From positions 1 to 38,260 of the IMG/VR virus record IMGVR_UViG_3300020459_000031: a stretch of 38,260 bases of DNA. One strand, written 5' to 3'. This document shows, in pieces, positions 24,457 through 33,149 of the stretch. The first letter of the stretch is position 1, and the number at the start of each line of letters is the position of its first letter. Below the pieces are notes generated by a model that saw only the letters and a list, made by a program, of their open reading frames with translations, made no database searches and was not told the DNA's origin. This DNA comes from a virus. The position numbers and the translations under genes are program-made.

Positions 24457-24636
24457 ATGGACGAAGAATATTTAATGAAGTGTGTGGTTGACCCCACCAA
24501 GAAAACTTTTTATATCTATTCTAATGAGGGAGATAGTAAAGAAGTTGTATGTGATAATACAGAACAATTTATGAATGTGCTAAGTGTAGTACGTGCTATG
24601 TGTCCTGAAGATAGACTAGTATATACAGATGCATAA
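24457..24636 (+). CDS. Small conserved early-type protein of unknown function
   Basis: Behind the sigma70 promoter is a short ORF, MDEEYLMKCVVDPTKK followed by TFYIYSNEGDSKEV and a C-terminal helix with MNVLSVVRAMCPEDR. An ATG at 24436 would give 66 residues, but it lies only 4 nt after the -10 box and upstream of the expected transcript start, so I prefer the ATG at 24457 (59 residues). The YIYSNEGDSKEVVCD part looks like a compact alpha/beta fold. No motif points to a function. As a host-promoter gene of a T4-like phage it could be a small early regulator or host-takeover protein; this is inference. Confidence 0.6.
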   Translation: MDEEYLMKCVVDPTKKTFYIYSNEGDSKEVVCDNTEQFMNVLSVVRAMCPEDRLVYTDA

Positions 24637-24639
24637 ATA
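24632..24639 (+). promoter_or_regulatory. Late promoter box (CATAAATA)
   Basis: CATAAATA overlaps the stop codon of the small early-type ORF and ends 21 nt before the ATG at 24661, in the usual spacing range. Confidence 0.55.
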
Positions 24640-24660
24640 AATCGGCTATATTTTTTCACC

Positions 24661-24786
24661 ATGCGTAAAGTTAGAGAGAAACAAAACGGTAAAAAGTTGT
24701 GGATTGAACGCAAGGAGAATGAGAAAGAAACAACAGAAAAAGATTTTATTAAGATGCATACTGAGATGAATAATGATGCCTCTTAA
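24661..24786 (+). CDS. Very short charged ORF (41 residues)
   Basis: ATG at 24661 opens a 41-codon frame, MRKVREKQNGKKLWIERKE followed by an acidic helical end rich in Met and Asn. It is strongly charged and probably helical. Support comes from the late promoter box 21 nt upstream and from filling an otherwise empty gap between the early-type ORF and the next fibre. I do not recognise the family. It could also be a non-coding leader. Confidence 0.5.
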   Translation: MRKVREKQNGKKLWIERKENEKETTEKDFIKMHTEMNNDAS

Positions 24787-24806
24787 TTTGTTCTACTTTT
24801 TACCTA

Positions 24807-24814
24807 ACTAAATA
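24807..24814 (+). promoter_or_regulatory. Putative late promoter box (ACTAAATA) for the 1929-residue fibre
   Basis: ACTAAATA ends 29 nt before the ATG at 24844, in a 57-nt gap with no coding. Same CTAAATA variant as at gp4, gp54 and gp48. Confidence 0.5.
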
Positions 24815-24843
24815 GAACATAGAAATATATTGAATATTTACCA

Positions 24844-27800
24844 ATGGGTCTCAATAAGTTAGAGAATTTTATTAAGAATATCGAGGGTCGTATTCTTTAT
24901 GTAAATCCAAATGATCTGGATGCCACAGATAGTATTGAAAATCAAGGAAACTCTCTTGCAAAACCTTTCAAGACGGTTCAGAGAGCACTTCTTGAATCAG
25001 CAAGATTTTCGTACATTCGTGGTACAGATAACGATATTATAGAGAAGACAAGTATACTCCTATTTCCAGGCGAACATATAATTGATAACCGCCCAGGATT
25101 TGCTATTAAGAAAGATGCAAGTAATCCTCTTCAAGCAAAGGCAGTTGCTCCAGGTGGTGCCCCTGAAACCATAGCACAAGATACCCTCACATTAAATTTA
25201 GATTCTAATTTCGACCTAACTCAATCTGATAATATACTTTATAAGTTTAATAGTATTCATGGTGGTGTTGTTGTACCTAGAGGAACCTCTTTAGTTGGTC
25301 TAGATTTAAGAAAGACAAAGATAAGACCAAAATACGTTCCAAACCCAACAGATGCTAATGTTAAGAAAAGTTCTATATTCAAGGTAACGGGTTCTTGTTA
25401 TTTCTGGCAATTCTCCATATTTGATGGAAATGAGAATGGATTAGTTTATACTGATGATTCTGATTTTAGTTCTAATAATCAGTCTAAACCAAGTTTCTCT
25501 CACCACAAATTAACTGTATTTGATTATGCTGATGGTGTTAATACTGCTGCAGGTTTTGATTTAACAGATCTTGACATGTACTATAGTAAGCTATCAAATG
25601 CTTATAATAGTTCTGCTGGTAAAGATAGAGGTATTAATGAGAAATATCCTGCTGATCCACTTGGATTCTCTAAACAGAGACCAGAATGGGAAATAGTTGG
25701 TGCATTTGCTGCTGATCCTGTTAATATTTCTAATATCGAATCTGGTGATGGAAGTAGTCCAACTACTGTTGTTACTGTTACAACAGCAACAGCACATGGA
25801 TTAAATGCTGGTACTCCAATTAAGATTAAAGGAGTTACTACATTAGATTATAATATTTCAACAGTAGTTCAGAATGTAACTGGTGAGAAATCATTCACAT
25901 ATCTTTTACCATTTGTAAGGACTAATTTACCTGCTAATCCTAGTTCTTCTAATGCAACAGTAACTATTGAGACTGATACAGTTGCAGGTGCATCTCCATA
26001 TATCTTTAACTGCTCTATGCGTTCTGTATGGGGTATGAATGGTATGCTTGCTGATGGTAGCAAAGCATCTGGATTTAAATCAATGGTTGTGGCACAGTTT
26101 ACTGGTGTCTCACTACAAAAAGATGACCGTGCATTTGTAAAATATAACCCAGATTCAAGATTATATAATAGTATTACAGTAAATCTTGCTAAAGGTTCTG
26201 CTCTTAATAGAGATGCGTCTTCTACTGATCCTGAGAAAGTATATCATTTAGATAGTAAAGCAATCTATAGAAGTGGATGGGAGACTAGTCATATTAAGAT
26301 ACAAAATGATGCTGTACTTCAGATTGTATCTGTATTTGCTATTGGATTTAATAAGCACTTTGATATTCAATCTGGTGCTGATGCTTCAATTACAAACTCT
26401 AACTCCAACTTTGGTCAATTATCTCTTGTTGCTGAAGGATTTAAGAAAGATGCATTTGATAAAGATAACCATTGCTTTATAACAAATATTATTACACCAA
26501 AAGCAATAACTGAAACTGCTCAACAGATTGAATGGCTTCCTCTTGATGTAACTAAGACAAAACAGACAGGTATTTCTAGTCATCTTTATATTGCTGATTA
26601 TACAGATAAAGATGATGCACCACCAACTCTTATTCAGGGTTATAGATTGGGTGCAAATCTAGAAGATAAATTGTATGTAACTGTTGGAGCAGGAGCTCCC
26701 ACTACTAATAATGCATCCATTGTTATGGTTTCTAATACAACTGGTGCTGGTACGACAGTATCTAATGGATCATTAGTTAGTGAAAAGAAATATAGAGTTA
26801 CTGTTGGACCGACTGGAATAACTAATAGACTTACTATAGGTAATAATGAATTATTAACTGGTGAAAAAATAAGGGTCTTTAGTGATGATGCAGACCTTCC
26901 AGAAAATATTGAAGATAATGTAGTATATTATGTAATTAATAATGGTGATAACAATACTATATCATTAGCATCGACTAAAACTAATGCTGAAAATGGTACT
27001 GAGATTAGTATCAATGATGGAACTAATCTTTATGTTTCAAGTAGAGTATCTGATAAAGGATCTGGTGATATAGGACACCCAATTCAGTATGATAATGTAC
27101 AAAATCAGTGGTATCTTCATAGTACTGTAGGTAATGCAATCTATAATGCTATTGTTGGATTTACTGGTCCTGAAACATCAACTAATACTGGTTATGTTAA
27201 TAGGGTTAATGATCCAAGATCTCTTGATGATAAACTTTATAAGTTACGTGTAGTTATTCCGAAGGAAGCAATTAATGCAAAGAATCCAACTGAAGGATTT
27301 GTTATTCAAGAATCTGGTTCTACTGGATTTAGAAAAAATGCTGATGCTTCTGCAACATCAATATTAACTTCTGATTATGATTTTAATAAGAATCTAAGAT
27401 TCATTAGAACTACATCTGAATCTGGTAATGTTGTAACTGTAGTAACAGAACAACCTCATAATCTAAATGTAGAAGATATTGTCAATATTAAAAAGGTAAA
27501 GAGTTCTAATAATACTACTGCTGCAGAAAATAAAGGTTATAATGGAACCTTTATTGTAACAGAAGTAAATAGTGACAAACAATTTAGATATTCTACTACA
27601 GATGTAGATGGAGTTCTTCATGCTAATCCTGGTACATTTACTAATGATGTAGCAGTTAGAGATACAGAACTTCCAAAATTTGAGAGAAATAATTGTAGAA
27701 GTAACTTCTATATTTACAGAAATGAAACTTTATCTGAGTACATTGAAGGTATTCAAGATGGTGTATATCATCTATTTGCATTAAAATCTGATAGAACAGT

Positions 27801-30633
27801 ACCAACAGAATTTACAGGATTAAAGTATAGTCAAAGTGTTGAAGATCTATATCCTCAACTTGATAAAGATAATTATGATGATAACCCAAATTCAGCAAAA
27901 TCATTTGCATTAAGAAGTCCTATAGGTGATGTTGTTACTGATGATCTTAAGAAGAGTATCACAAGAGAAAATGCAGATACTTTTATTACAGAACTTGGTA
28001 TAGGTCATAAGATTAGTGGAGTTACAACAACAACTTCTCTTGCTACTATTACATTTGATAGAGCACATAAATTTGCACAAATAGTTGCAGGAACTGTTAC
28101 TGCTGGTGCATCATATACTAATGGAACATATCAAAACGTCCCATTATTATCTGGATCTCAGACAGGAACATGGGCAGGTGCAACTGCAAGAGTAGTTGTT
28201 GCTGGTGGATCAGTAACTAGTGCTGAGATTGTATGTGCTGGATCTGGATATTCTACAGGTGCATTATTCTTTGATCAGACTGTTATAGGTGCTGGTAATG
28301 GTAATGCTAGATTTACTGTAAATGAGGTAACTAATAATATTGGAGATTGTGTACAAGTATCTGGTATTGGTACTGTCACTGATGGTATTGCAACAATAAC
28401 TGCTATTTCTGGTAATAGTGCTATTCAGATTCCAAGAAGTGGAACTGATCTTGCTATTGCTGGTCAGTATGTTATTAATAATGGTCCATCTGCTGGACTT
28501 GCATCTACTTCTTATGTAACATCAACTAAAGTTACTACATTTAATTGTACTTCTCCTCATGGATTAGTATCTGGTAATAAATTTAGAGTAATAAATGTTT
28601 CTAATAGTAATCTCGGTGATTTTATTGTAAAAGAAAGAGTTGGTGTTAACACATTTACTGCTATAACAAGTGGTACTGTAGCATCTCCATCTCGTATTAT
28701 TAAACATTCACTAGCTGCTACTAATGCAATATCAGATAATGATAATGAATCATTGGGTGCAAGAGGAATATCATTCTATGATAATACTAATTTAACTTTA
28801 AGTGCTGCAGTTCTTAAGGCTGCTAATGCTACCAGTCTTAGGATTGTTGGTATTAATACTCTTGCAAAAGCACCAATAGGATCTTATCTTCAAATTGATA
28901 ATGAAGTAGTTAGAGTTTCTAGTTCTTCATTAAGTGGAACTGGTAATAATGAACTTACTGTTATTCGTGGTGTATTAGGAACACCAAAAGAAGAACATGA
29001 AATAGATTCTATAGTTAAAAGAGTTAATCCAATAGCAACTGAATTGCGTAGACCTTCTATTATTCGTGCTTCTGGTCATACATTTGAGTATCTTGGTTAT
29101 GGACCAGGTAACTATTCAACTGGTTTACCACAGGTACAAAACAGAACACTAACTGATAGAGAAGATTTCTTATCACAATCACAAGAAAGGTCTTGTGGTA
29201 CTGTTGTTTACACTGGTATGAATAGTGATGGTGATTTCTATATTGGTAATAAGAGGATTAATTCTGCTACTGGTAAAGAAAGAACATTTGATGCTCCTAT
29301 TCCTACAGTTACAGGACAAGATCCTTCAAGATTGAGTGTTGTATTTGATGAAGTTACTATTAAAGATAGACTTACTGTTGAAGGTGGTAAATCAAAACGA
29401 ATCTTATCTCAGTTTGATGGTCCTGTTACTATTAACAATGAACTTAAAGTTGAACAGAAGTGTACTGTAAATGGTGCATTAAGAGCATATAATTTAGATA
29501 TTACAAGTGATGAGCAATCAACAAATGAAAATAACGGAGCACTAGTCATTCTTGGTGGTGTTGGTATTAAGAAGAATCTTAATGTGGGTGGAGACTTTAG
29601 TTGTGCAAGTTTTGGTGCTGATGGATTAGTTGTTTCTGGTATAGCAACATTCCAGAATGATGTTAATGTAGAGGGACCTCTTCATGTAAAAGATACAACA
29701 CAATCAAATGGTGTTGATGAAGGTGCATTAATGGTTGATGGTGGTGTTGGTATTAACAAACAGTTATATGTTGGTGCTGGTGCTACGGTTCAGGGTAAAT
29801 TGGATGTTGATTCTGATCTAAATGTTGATGGTGCTGCACAAATTGATGGTAATACCAATCTTGATGGAACTCTTACTGCTGGTGGTTTAACTACTATTAA
29901 CAATGGTGTAACTATTAATTCTGCTGGTAAGAACTTTGCTATTCAGAATGGTGCTGGAACTCCTGTCACTAAGTTTGACGTAGATACTGACAATGGTAAT
30001 GTAATTTCTAAAGGAACATATACTTCTACTGGAGATATGCTTCCAGAAACTGATGAAGGTGCAAGTTTAGGTTCTGCAACTAAGAGATGGGAATACATAT
30101 ATGCAACTAATATTACTGGTACTCTAACTGGTGGTGCTACTAAAGTAAAAACTACTGCTACGGATAGTGGAACTAATTATCTAACGTTTGTAGATGCTGC
30201 AACTTCAACTGATAAAGAAGATTTAAGAGTACATGCTAATTTCTATGTTACTCCTAATACTACAGCAGCTTCTGCTAACATGTATGTTAGAGGAGACATT
30301 ACTGCATTTGCAGGTGCAGCATCTGATGATAGATTAAAGACTAATAAAGTTATACTTGATGGTGCTCTTGATAAAGTATTATCCTTAAGTGGATTTACAT
30401 ATAATTGGAATGGATTAGCAGTAGATCTTGGATTTGTTGCAGAGGAAAAACAGGTTGGTGTATCCGCACAACAAGTACAATCAGTATTACCAGAAGCAGT
30501 TAAGAGTGAGACACTTGATGATAAAGAAATTCTCGTAGTTAAATATGAGAAAATAGTTCCACTTCTTATTGAAGCAATTAAGGAACTATCTGCTAAGGTT
30601 GATAACCTTGAACAAAAAATATCAGATAAATAA
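24844..30633 (+). CDS. Giant tail fibre with pectin-lyase-like N-terminal region and S74 self-cleaving chaperone
   Basis: A 1929-residue protein, the largest in the window. Residues about 15-580 form a beta-helix-like region (RILYVNPNDLDATDS, KPFKTVQRALLESARFSYI, ILLFPGEHIIDNRPG, TNSNSNFGQLSLVAEG). The centre is beta-rich linker and repeat sequence including HTFEYLGYGPGNYST. Two GGVGI modules sit at about 1565-1645, followed by short LDVDSDLNVDG-type repeats. The last 109 residues (from about 1821) are a peptidase-S74 intramolecular chaperone: ASDDRLKTN with the candidate cleavage Ser at 1827, VGVSAQQVQSVLPEAV, VKYEKIVPLLIEAIKEL. This domain helps the fibre trimerise and then cuts itself off. 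An ACTAAATA box precedes the gene. Confidence 0.85.
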   Translation: MGLNKLENFIKNIEGRILYVNPNDLDATDSIENQGNSLAKPFKTVQRALLESARFSYIRGTDNDIIEKTSILLFPGEHIIDNRPGFAIKKDASNPLQAKAVAPGGAPETIAQDTLTLNLDSNFDLTQSDNILYKFNSIHGGVVVPRGTSLVGLDLRKTKIRPKYVPNPTDANVKKSSIFKVTGSCYFWQFSIFDGNENGLVYTDDSDFSSNNQSKPSFSHHKLTVFDYADGVNTAAGFDLTDLDMYYSKLSNAYNSSAGKDRGINEKYPADPLGFSKQRPEWEIVGAFAADPVNISNIESGDGSSPTTVVTVTTATAHGLNAGTPIKIKGVTTLDYNISTVVQNVTGEKSFTYLLPFVRTNLPANPSSSNATVTIETDTVAGASPYIFNCSMRSVWGMNGMLADGSKASGFKSMVVAQFTGVSLQKDDRAFVKYNPDSRLYNSITVNLAKGSALNRDASSTDPEKVYHLDSKAIYRSGWETSHIKIQNDAVLQIVSVFAIGFNKHFDIQSGADASITNSNSNFGQLSLVAEGFKKDAFDKDNHCFITNIITPKAITETAQQIEWLPLDVTKTKQTGISSHLYIADYTDKDDAPPTLIQGYRLGANLEDKLYVTVGAGAPTTNNASIVMVSNTTGAGTTVSNGSLVSEKKYRVTVGPTGITNRLTIGNNELLTGEKIRVFSDDADLPENIEDNVVYYVINNGDNNTISLASTKTNAENGTEISINDGTNLYVSSRVSDKGSGDIGHPIQYDNVQNQWYLHSTVGNAIYNAIVGFTGPETSTNTGYVNRVNDPRSLDDKLYKLRVVIPKEAINAKNPTEGFVIQESGSTGFRKNADASATSILTSDYDFNKNLRFIRTTSESGNVVTVVTEQPHNLNVEDIVNIKKVKSSNNTTAAENKGYNGTFIVTEVNSDKQFRYSTTDVDGVLHANPGTFTNDVAVRDTELPKFERNNCRSNFYIYRNETLSEYIEGIQDGVYHLFALKSDRTVPTEFTGLKYSQSVEDLYPQLDKDNYDDNPNSAKSFALRSPIGDVVTDDLKKSITRENADTFITELGIGHKISGVTTTTSLATITFDRAHKFAQIVAGTVTAGASYTNGTYQNVPLLSGSQTGTWAGATARVVVAGGSVTSAEIVCAGSGYSTGALFFDQTVIGAGNGNARFTVNEVTNNIGDCVQVSGIGTVTDGIATITAISGNSAIQIPRSGTDLAIAGQYVINNGPSAGLASTSYVTSTKVTTFNCTSPHGLVSGNKFRVINVSNSNLGDFIVKERVGVNTFTAITSGTVASPSRIIKHSLAATNAISDNDNESLGARGISFYDNTNLTLSAAVLKAANATSLRIVGINTLAKAPIGSYLQIDNEVVRVSSSSLSGTGNNELTVIRGVLGTPKEEHEIDSIVKRVNPIATELRRPSIIRASGHTFEYLGYGPGNYSTGLPQVQNRTLTDREDFLSQSQERSCGTVVYTGMNSDGDFYIGNKRINSATGKERTFDAPIPTVTGQDPSRLSVVFDEVTIKDRLTVEGGKSKRILSQFDGPVTINNELKVEQKCTVNGALRAYNLDITSDEQSTNENNGALVILGGVGIKKNLNVGGDFSCASFGADGLVVSGIATFQNDVNVEGPLHVKDTTQSNGVDEGALMVDGGVGINKQLYVGAGATVQGKLDVDSDLNVDGAAQIDGNTNLDGTLTAGGLTTINNGVTINSAGKNFAIQNGAGTPVTKFDVDTDNGNVISKGTYTSTGDMLPETDEGASLGSATKRWEYIYATNITGTLTGGATKVKTTATDSGTNYLTFVDAATSTDKEDLRVHANFYVTPNTTAASANMYVRGDITAFAGAASDDRLKTNKVILDGALDKVLSLSGFTYNWNGLAVDLGFVAEEKQVGVSAQQVQSVLPEAVKSETLDDKEILVVKYEKIVPLLIEAIKELSAKVDNLEQKISDK
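30625..30632 (+). promoter_or_regulatory. Late promoter box (GATAAATA)
   Basis: GATAAATA overlaps the stop codon of the giant fibre and ends 14 nt before the ATG at 30647. Spacing is at the short end of the range. Confidence 0.45.
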
Positions 30634-30646
30634 CTAAAAAACTACG

Positions 30647-33124
30647 ATGCCTAATATAAGGAAGAGCTTTCACTTTAGAGAAGGAGTCCAAGTCGATGAT
30701 GAAGTACTCGTCGTTCGTGGATCTAGGGTGGGTATTGGTACTACTGTACCTGATGAAGCGTTAGATGTTCGTGGAGATGCTAAAGTAACTGGCATAGCAA
30801 CAGTTAATAATATATTCTCTTCTGGAATATCAACTCTAACTGAACTTAGAATAGGAACTGGTATAACAGTATCATCTTCTAGTGGCATTGTATCAGCAAC
30901 TAAGTTTGTTGGAGATGGATCTCTTTTAACCAGTCTTCCTACTTCGGCATGGACAAGTTATGGATCAACAGGAATATATACTCATTCTAATGTAGGTGTA
31001 GGTACTGCATTTCCAACAAGAGATTTACAAATAGGTGCAGATCCTTATGCACAATCAACTCTTTCTGGTGTAGGTATTGGATCTGATGGAAATATAAAAG
31101 CTAGTGGTATTGTAACAGCATCAAGTTTTGTAGGAGATATAACAGGTGATTTAACAGGTGAAGTTAATGCAGGTTCATTAGATACTAATGCTAATGGAGT
31201 TGTTGTAACTGGAGACTTAAGTGTATCTGGTGTTTCTACAGTTAATGATGATGTTAACTTTATAGGTGCTGCAAGTACTATTCAATTCGATAAATCGGAT
31301 AGTTCTTTAGACTTTAATGATAATGCTAGAATTAGACTAGGCAATAATTCAGATATACAGATTTTTCATAATTCTGGTGATAGTTATGGTTATATTAGAA
31401 ATTCTAATGTACAACCCTTAAGAATAACTGGTAATCTTACGCAGATAAGAAATTCTGCTGATACTAATAACATTGCTGATTTCCAGGAAAATCTTGGTGT
31501 TCAGTTATATCACATTGGAACTAAAAGATTAGTTACATCTGGAGTCGGTGTTACTATAACATCTCAACTAGATGTTGGTAATGTTGTTGCATCTAGTGGA
31601 TATGCAGGTGTTAGTGGAATAACAACAGTCGGTATTTCAACTACAGGTATTACTACAACTGGTGGTAGATTATATACTGCTGATGATATTAAAGCTGGTA
31701 ATGGATTAGAAGTTACTGGTGTCTCTACACTTGGAGTATCAACATTTACTGGTGATGTAAGTTTTGGTTCTACTGTATCATTTAATGATAATAGTAAAGC
31801 AACATTTGGTGATGGTGCAGATCTTTCCATACATCATACAGGATCAGACAGTATTATAAAGAATACAATTGGTCAATTAGCATTACAAAGCCCACAGTGG
31901 GGAGTTTCTGGTTCTGGAGGACAAGGATATAATATCTATTGTGTTGCAGGCGCACAAATTCAATTATATTATGCAGGAAATGAAAAACTAAAGACTACTG
32001 AAAATGGTGTTCAGATAACAGGAATAACAACATCTACTGGAAGAGTTGATGTTAGTGTTGGTGGTACTGCATTTACAGCATTACCTACAGGTAGAGTTGG
32101 TGTAGGAACTGCAATTCCTGGAGTAGATCTTCAGATTAAGAAACCAGTTAGTTCTACATTAGAACTTATTTCTGATACTGGTACATCTACCATAAGTATT
32201 GGTAATTCTGTAGGTGCTGGTAATAGTTCTGCACAGATTAAATTTGGAAATGGATCATTAGAGTTCTTTAATAAGGATCTTGGTAGTGTAAACATGTATC
32301 TTCATTCTGGTAGTGCAGGTGTTGGTACTGGTAGATTTGATTGGCTTTATGGACAAGGTAATGATGAATTAATGTGCTTAACCCATGAAAAGAAATTGGG
32401 TATAGGTATTACTAATCCATCAAACAATCTTCATGTTGTAGGCACATCTACAATTACAAGTCATTCTTATGTCGGTGGTAATCTACATGTTGATGGAACT
32501 ATCTACGGAACAGTTAACTTCCCAACTATTCTCAATAGCATACAAATAAACAATACTTCAGGTCTTTCTACATTCCATAATGTAACAATAGGCAATGTAG
32601 GTAATATTTCATCTATTGGTATTAATAATAATACTCCTAGAGTTTCCATAGATGCCTTTAGTGGACATATAATGGGAGGTAAACTTGGTATTGGTACTGC
32701 ACATATTAAGGAAGAGACTTCATTAACTGTACAAGGATTAACATTCTTTAATCATATTGGAATTGGTACTACTGCTGAAGTTTCTGGAAGTGGATCTGGT
32801 ACGTTACCTTCAGAAGGATTACAGGCACATGATACTACTATTGGAATTAAGAGTTGTATTACTAGGATTGAAGGAAACAGTACAATAACAACTAATGAAA
32901 GTACTTTAGTTGGTATAGGTACTACATTACCAAGAGCAGCAGTTGATTTTGCTTCTGCTGGAGATAGCACTGTTTTGGCAAATGCTAGATATATGCTTCC
33001 ACCTACGATAACAACTACTCAAAGAAATGCTTTAAGTTCAGTAGTTGCAGGTGCAATAATTTATAATACTGTCGATAATAAACTTCAATGTTATAATGGA
33101 TCTAGTTGGAACAATCTGTTCTAA
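30647..33124 (+). CDS. Tail fibre protein built of marine-phage shaft repeats
   Basis: An 825-residue fibre starting MPNIRKSFHFREGVQVDDEV. The shaft has typical marine T4-like units: GVVSATKFVGDGSLLT-type (here GIVSATKFVGDGSLLTSLP), VGVGTAFPTRDLQIG, two DIQIFH / DLSIHH ... LYHIGTKRL modules (residues about 235-305 and 390-460) and several GITTxxGR segments. The C-terminal NARYMLPPTITTTQRNALSS and VAGAIIYNTVDNKLQCYNGS form a conserved fibre ending that is also found in other phage fibres. No chaperone domain is present, unlike the preceding fibre. Probably a trimeric long or side tail fibre; its receptor is unknown. Confidence 0.78.
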   Translation: MPNIRKSFHFREGVQVDDEVLVVRGSRVGIGTTVPDEALDVRGDAKVTGIATVNNIFSSGISTLTELRIGTGITVSSSSGIVSATKFVGDGSLLTSLPTSAWTSYGSTGIYTHSNVGVGTAFPTRDLQIGADPYAQSTLSGVGIGSDGNIKASGIVTASSFVGDITGDLTGEVNAGSLDTNANGVVVTGDLSVSGVSTVNDDVNFIGAASTIQFDKSDSSLDFNDNARIRLGNNSDIQIFHNSGDSYGYIRNSNVQPLRITGNLTQIRNSADTNNIADFQENLGVQLYHIGTKRLVTSGVGVTITSQLDVGNVVASSGYAGVSGITTVGISTTGITTTGGRLYTADDIKAGNGLEVTGVSTLGVSTFTGDVSFGSTVSFNDNSKATFGDGADLSIHHTGSDSIIKNTIGQLALQSPQWGVSGSGGQGYNIYCVAGAQIQLYYAGNEKLKTTENGVQITGITTSTGRVDVSVGGTAFTALPTGRVGVGTAIPGVDLQIKKPVSSTLELISDTGTSTISIGNSVGAGNSSAQIKFGNGSLEFFNKDLGSVNMYLHSGSAGVGTGRFDWLYGQGNDELMCLTHEKKLGIGITNPSNNLHVVGTSTITSHSYVGGNLHVDGTIYGTVNFPTILNSIQINNTSGLSTFHNVTIGNVGNISSIGINNNTPRVSIDAFSGHIMGGKLGIGTAHIKEETSLTVQGLTFFNHIGIGTTAEVSGSGSGTLPSEGLQAHDTTIGIKSCITRIEGNSTITTNESTLVGIGTTLPRAAVDFASAGDSTVLANARYMLPPTITTTQRNALSSVVAGAIIYNTVDNKLQCYNGSSWNNLF

Positions 33125-33127
33125 ATA
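33120..33127 (+). promoter_or_regulatory. Putative late promoter box (TCTAAATA) for the halogenase
   Basis: TCTAAATA overlaps the stop codon of the fibre gene and ends 22 nt before the halogenase ATG. Same variant as in the gp4/gp54 inverted repeat. Confidence 0.5.
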
Positions 33128-33149
33128 ATTTTTAATTATATTATTCTAA

